The position numbers and the translations under genes were made by a program. A DNA stretch of 64,000 nucleotides from assembly GCA_902600895.1 (NCBI GenBank), contig CACKLF010000003.1, positions 1-64,000 on the forward strand. The letters are read 5' to 3'. Below the pieces are notes generated by a model. It was not told the origin of the DNA, ran no database searches, and worked only from the letters and a program-made list of their open reading frames with translations. This stretch comes from an uncultured Alphaproteobacteria bacterium (GTDB lineage Bacteria; Pseudomonadota; Alphaproteobacteria; Rhodobacterales; Rhodobacteraceae). This document shows, one piece after another, positions 61,195 through 64,000 of this stretch. Each line of letters starts with the position of its first letter. Positions within the stretch are counted from its first letter, which is position 1.

Positions 61195-61243
61195 ACAATC
61201 TTAGTCAGTAAATTTTTTTAAAAAATTTACTGACTAAGATTGT
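61195..61243. terminator. Perfect 24-base inverted repeat between convergent genes
   Basis: Arms 61195-61218 and 61220-61243 are exact reverse complements around one central base. The arms end in T and A runs at the centre (AATTTTTT / AAAAAATT). It lies between the stops of the cyclase and the convergent GST gene, so a bidirectional terminator is the simplest reading; its length and perfection are unusual for that. Confidence 0.6.
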
Positions 61244-61266
61244 GTTGATCTACTATTAGCAAAATA

Positions 61267-61983
61267 TTAAATTGGACACTCAGCAAATTTGTTGCCTATA
61301 GTCTCCAATACTTTGTCAATCTTACCTACCTCTGCAGTAATTTCCTCGATTAGCGGGCAATCTTTGAATGGATTACCGGCATACTCATCTCGGAGTATAG
61401 AAAATCCCTTGGTATCTTTTACCGTTTTTACAATAGTGAACAAAAATATATCTGCATAAGAACAATTATTACCGAGTAAAAACGGCTTAACAATGGTATT
61501 TTTTCCGAGATATTCCTCTAGCAATTTAGTACGGTTTTTATGGAGGGTTACTAAATTTTTTACACCCTTTTCTTTTCCACCATCAGCTAGTGTATCAGTT
61601 AATCTCAAATTACGCCAAAAAGGTTCATTATGCCCTGTAATAATATCATGAAAAGGAGAAAGGACATATGAGTAGTAGTCTTGACACCAAGCCCAGTACA
61701 TACCAATAATAGCTCCTTCTTCCGGACTTTTCGGTGTAAGGGGACCTTGGTATTTGGTAATTAAATATTGTACTATTGCCATAGAATCATTCAATTCAAG
61801 CCCATTCGAATGATCTCTCATCCATGGGACTGTCCCAAAAGGCGCTTCAATATCCTTATCAAAGTCATCACCCATAGGTTTTGACATCATTGAGTTCACT
61901 TTTATTCCATGCATGGCACAAACAATATTAATTTGTTCTCCACGCCCAACAATTGGAAGGTAAGCTAAATCAATTTCAGGCAT
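61267..61983 (-). CDS. Glutathione S-transferase family protein
   Basis: 238 aa. N-terminal thioredoxin-like domain (EIDLAYLPIVGRGEQINIVCAM, GTVPWMRDHSNGLELNDSMAIVQYL, with the cis-Pro and Glu/Asp-Ser glutathione motif) followed by a helical domain with NNCSYADIFLFTIV. The GRGEQ start resembles sigma-type GSTs. It stands alone, convergent to the cyclase gene across the inverted repeat. Substrate unknown. Confidence 0.82.
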   Translation of the reverse strand: MPEIDLAYLPIVGRGEQINIVCAMHGIKVNSMMSKPMGDDFDKDIEAPFGTVPWMRDHSNGLELNDSMAIVQYLITKYQGPLTPKSPEEGAIIGMYWAWCQDYYSYVLSPFHDIITGHNEPFWRNLRLTDTLADGGKEKGVKNLVTLHKNRTKLLEEYLGKNTIVKPFLLGNNCSYADIFLFTIVKTVKDTKGFSILRDEYAGNPFKDCPLIEEITAEVGKIDKVLETIGNKFAECPI

Positions 61984-62175
61984 TTTTGTCTCCTATTTCT
62001 GAAAGCAACAATTATAATTAAACGGTAAGTTTATTGTATCAAAAATTTCTCAAAGAGAAACTACTTAATTAAATTAATTGAATCCAACTTGGATTGTCAT
62101 ATCACCGTATTTCGCGAAAGTTGTATCGCCTTGCTTTACTCGAACAGTATATGCAATATTGAACAAATTATGTTT

Positions 62176-63096
62176 TCACAATGATAAATTAGCAATATGT
62201 TCTGGTGACAAACCGCAGCAGCCTCCAATAATCCGAGCACCTTCCCCTTTCCATTCTATAGCTTTTTTAGAAAACTGTTCTACTGAAATCACACTTGAAA
62301 AGTCCCAATTTGGTGAAAGCCAACCACCTGAGTCCGGATAGACCATAATTGGCCCATCATAAAAATCTTTCAAAATTCGTATACAATCTGTAATTAACTC
62401 GACGTTTGTATGCATTATCCCCAAAACATCAAAATCATAATCTTTTGTCAGATATAAAAGCTCGTTCAAGGGTATAATTTTCTCATCAGTTAAGCTAACA
62501 ATTCTCCCATCTCTTGTTTTTCTTAATGAAAAACCAGCCCAAACAGGCAACCCTACCTCTTTGACCGCTTCAAATACCACCTGCATACGGTCTGGATGAT
62601 ACATCATTTCTAGAAGAATAAAGTCACAACCATTTTTAACCAAAAATGTAGCCATTTCCTTACAAGTATTAAAAAGTTCATCTCGACTTACTTTTATTTT
62701 AGGATCTGATTTTTTATCACCATCTGCAATAGGGAAACGGTGTGATACCGAACCTGCAATTAAAATATCATCTCTTCCAGAGGATATCCTTGCATCTTTG
62801 GCAGCTTGAACAGCTTTTGCATTTATTTCGCTGAATGAATTGCCTAATCCAGCTGCATTTAACATTAATCTGCTGGACGCATAGGTATTAGTTGTAATTA
62901 TCTCGGAACCAGCTCTAATATAATCTAGATGAATTTCGGTTAATATTTTTGTATTTAATGATGCTGACCCACACCAGGAGGCATCCATTTGGACACCCCG
63001 CCGTTCAAGCTCGGTGCCAACACCTCCATCAAGAATTGCAGTTTTACCCTCTTTTAATTTTTTCATCAGTTTTTTATAACGAGAGTACAATTGCAA
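62176..63096 (-). CDS. Homocysteine S-methyltransferase family protein (BHMT/MmuM-like)
   Basis: 306 aa TIM barrel. It opens ILDGGVGTELERRG, has TTNTYASSR and ends with the zinc cysteines C293 and C294 (IIGGCCGLSPEHI). The third zinc ligand, normally Cys in a GxNC strand, aligns with H229 (LGIMHTN), so the site is Cys2His or altered. Family members move a methyl group from betaine, S-methylmethionine or a methylcorrinoid to homocysteine or another thiol. It starts at TTG 15 bases after the bicupin stop; a later ATG ten codons in is possible. A donor from quaternary-amine breakdown would fit the window (inference). Confidence 0.85.
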   Translation of the reverse strand: MQLYSRYKKLMKKLKEGKTAILDGGVGTELERRGVQMDASWCGSASLNTKILTEIHLDYIRAGSEIITTNTYASSRLMLNAAGLGNSFSEINAKAVQAAKDARISSGRDDILIAGSVSHRFPIADGDKKSDPKIKVSRDELFNTCKEMATFLVKNGCDFILLEMMYHPDRMQVVFEAVKEVGLPVWAGFSLRKTRDGRIVSLTDEKIIPLNELLYLTKDYDFDVLGIMHTNVELITDCIRILKDFYDGPIMVYPDSGGWLSPNWDFSSVISVEQFSKKAIEWKGEGARIIGGCCGLSPEHIANLSL

Positions 63097-63111
63097 TCCT
63101 TATTTGATATG

Positions 63112-64000
63112 TCAATAAAGCTTTGTTTCAAATTTTCCTGGAAGCGAAACCTCTAACAGTTCTAAATCTTTGCTAATGTTTTTATATTGAGTAACCAAAC
63201 CCGGAGGAACAACAAAAGCATCACCAGGTGTTAAAACAAAAGATTCCCTACCCTCTCCTTCTAGGGTCATGCTTCCCTCCATAACAAAGTTAAAGAGAAT
63301 ATCACCAAGGTGTGAGCTTTTTTGAGTACTTTTCACATTACTTTTCAAATTACTTTTCACCACCTTAACTCCTGCTACTCCATTAGTATTTAGTGAAATA
63401 GTTGTATCTTTTTGCATAAAGCCAGGAATCCTATATTTTTTCCATGGAACATCCTCTGCCTTGAAATGAACAAATTTTTGACCTTGAAATAACCTATCCC
63501 TATTAATCACACTGTTTGGAAGGTCCATTGAGTGGTCAATGGTGGTTACATGCTCTGCTGGAACCCCAATTTCAATTACTTCGATATTTTCACTAGCATA
63601 CAATACCTTATGCCTAATTTCAGGCGGTTGAATTACACAGTTTCCAGCGAATAATCTAAAAGGATCTCCTTGATCCTCATAAACCAGATCTACCCAGCCT
63701 CGGTAGCAAAAAATTAACTGAAAACCAACTGTATGATAATGAACAGTGTCTGGCACAGGGCCTCCATCAGGGATCCTAATATGACTAGCAATTATTGAAC
63801 CTCCTAATCTGTCTGGAATTAGGTCACGATAGTGCATACCTGCGCGTCCAATAATCCAAGGTGCTTGATCAGCTAAACGCCTTACAACAAAGCTATGCTG
63901 GGTTGGAGGCATAACCAGAGGGGGGTTTAATTGATCAATTTCAATTTCGGTGCCGTTGGGCGCAATTAAAAAGCGATCACCATTACAAAACTGATCAGGC
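63112..64000 (-). CDS. Two-domain cupin protein, 5' end outside window
   Basis: At least 296 codons are visible. An ATG at 63912 exists, but the frame stays open and protein-like through the window edge (RFLIAPNGTEIEIDQLNPP just before it), so the gene starts beyond. Two cupin barrels: the first with VHYHTVGFQLIFCYRGW and PPEIRHKV, the second (GDILFNFVMEGSMTLEGEG, PGDAFVVPPG) with fewer metal-ligand histidines. Bicupins include dioxygenases, decarboxylases and isomerases; no specific reaction is evident. It is cotranscribed with the methyltransferase-family gene. Confidence 0.78.
   Translation of the reverse strand, partial: PDQFCNGDRFLIAPNGTEIEIDQLNPPLVMPPTQHSFVVRRLADQAPWIIGRAGMHYRDLIPDRLGGSIIASHIRIPDGGPVPDTVHYHTVGFQLIFCYRGWVDLVYEDQGDPFRLFAGNCVIQPPEIRHKVLYASENIEVIEIGVPAEHVTTIDHSMDLPNSVINRDRLFQGQKFVHFKAEDVPWKKYRIPGFMQKDTTISLNTNGVAGVKVVKSNLKSNVKSTQKSSHLGDILFNFVMEGSMTLEGEGRESFVLTPGDAFVVPPGLVTQYKNISKDLELLEVSLPGKFETKLY

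Noticed and set aside
61060..61221. Open frame continuing after the stop of the multi-cluster cyclase, encoding a hydrophobic segment
   Set aside because: About 53 codons with a membrane-like stretch, but no ribosome site, only a TTG start, and it runs into the inverted repeat. Readthrough or a small protein cannot be supported.
1..64000. CRISPR array, prophage or insertion sequence
   Set aside because: No regular short repeat-spacer pattern, no cas, transposase, integrase or phage structural genes were found; only the possible scar at tRNA-Asn.

Overview
The window is a gene-dense, AT-rich stretch of bacterial chromosome. It has short intergenic gaps, many 4-base gene overlaps, TTG and GTG starts next to ATG, two tRNA genes, and no plasmid, phage or insertion-sequence genes that I can recognise. 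The gene content fits an AT-rich marine alphaproteobacterium: rhizobial-type cyclase-TPR proteins, a diheme-anchored ferredoxin-cyclase, a DctB/DctD-like pair, a BKACE/carnitine dehydrogenase pair, an ALDH16-deoC pair, and many quaternary-amine and acyl-CoA enzymes. The exact clade cannot be fixed from the sequence alone. Most genes are for uptake and breakdown of small organic compounds.

Layout. 0-5.8 kb: the end of a DctB-like kinase and its truncated DctD-like regulator, an orphan corrinoid protein, sufE-rnd, a class II aldolase, a PanE-like reductase and a UPF0173 hydrolase. 5.8-19.3 kb: a DMT transporter, then a large divergent catabolic locus. Leftward it carries RidA, an alpha/beta hydrolase, a three-part CoA-transferase/flavin-reductase/Nudix-like fusion and a PF06684 protein. 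Rightward it carries an aldehyde dehydrogenase, a luciferase-like monooxygenase, a CaiD-like hydratase, a carnitine-dehydrogenase-like enzyme, a BKACE enzyme, an acyl-CoA dehydrogenase and an ADP-forming CoA ligase. Together these look like a CoA-dependent route for gamma-butyrobetaine, carnitine or a similar amine, combined with a Rut-like flavin-monooxygenase set. 19.3-35 kb: ALDH16-deoC, a second acyl-CoA dehydrogenase, GSTs, a threonine-dehydratase-like enzyme next to a cyclodeaminase remnant, GFA and a zinc alcohol dehydrogenase, a second DMT transporter, a crotonase plus amine oxidase, a CntA-like Rieske oxygenase with a small partner, and a hydratase. 35-46.6 kb: three nucleotide cyclases, nth, an IlvD/Edd dehydratase, a GMC dehydrogenase and an AbgB-like peptidase. 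46.6-58.4 kb: guaD and a second CntA-like oxygenase, a secreted YHYH protein, two APH-fold kinases, a rhodanese, an MBL hydrolase, an orphan EnvZ-like kinase, and an acyl-CoA dehydrogenase/APH pair resembling a split ACAD10/11. 58.5-64 kb: tRNA-Met, a remarkable iron-sulphur cyclase, a GST, a homocysteine-methyltransferase-family enzyme and a bicupin that runs off the window.

The most striking gene is at 59290-61059. It is a soluble class III nucleotide cyclase carrying four CDGSH iron-sulphur motifs, a plant-type [2Fe-2S] ferredoxin domain and a C-terminal Rieske domain, so up to six [2Fe-2S] clusters on one chain. The CDGSH pair was tandemly duplicated and kept under purifying selection. 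Its ferredoxin-cyclase core matches that of a second cyclase in the window (44867-46585), which instead carries a diheme-type membrane anchor. The genome therefore seems to couple the same redox-cyclase core to different redox inputs. I found no cAMP receptor in the window, so the output is unknown.

A second notable feature is a probable scar of an integrated element at the 3' end of tRNA-Asn (about 53.05-53.64 kb): a decayed copy of the tRNA 3' end with a broken reading frame between the copies.
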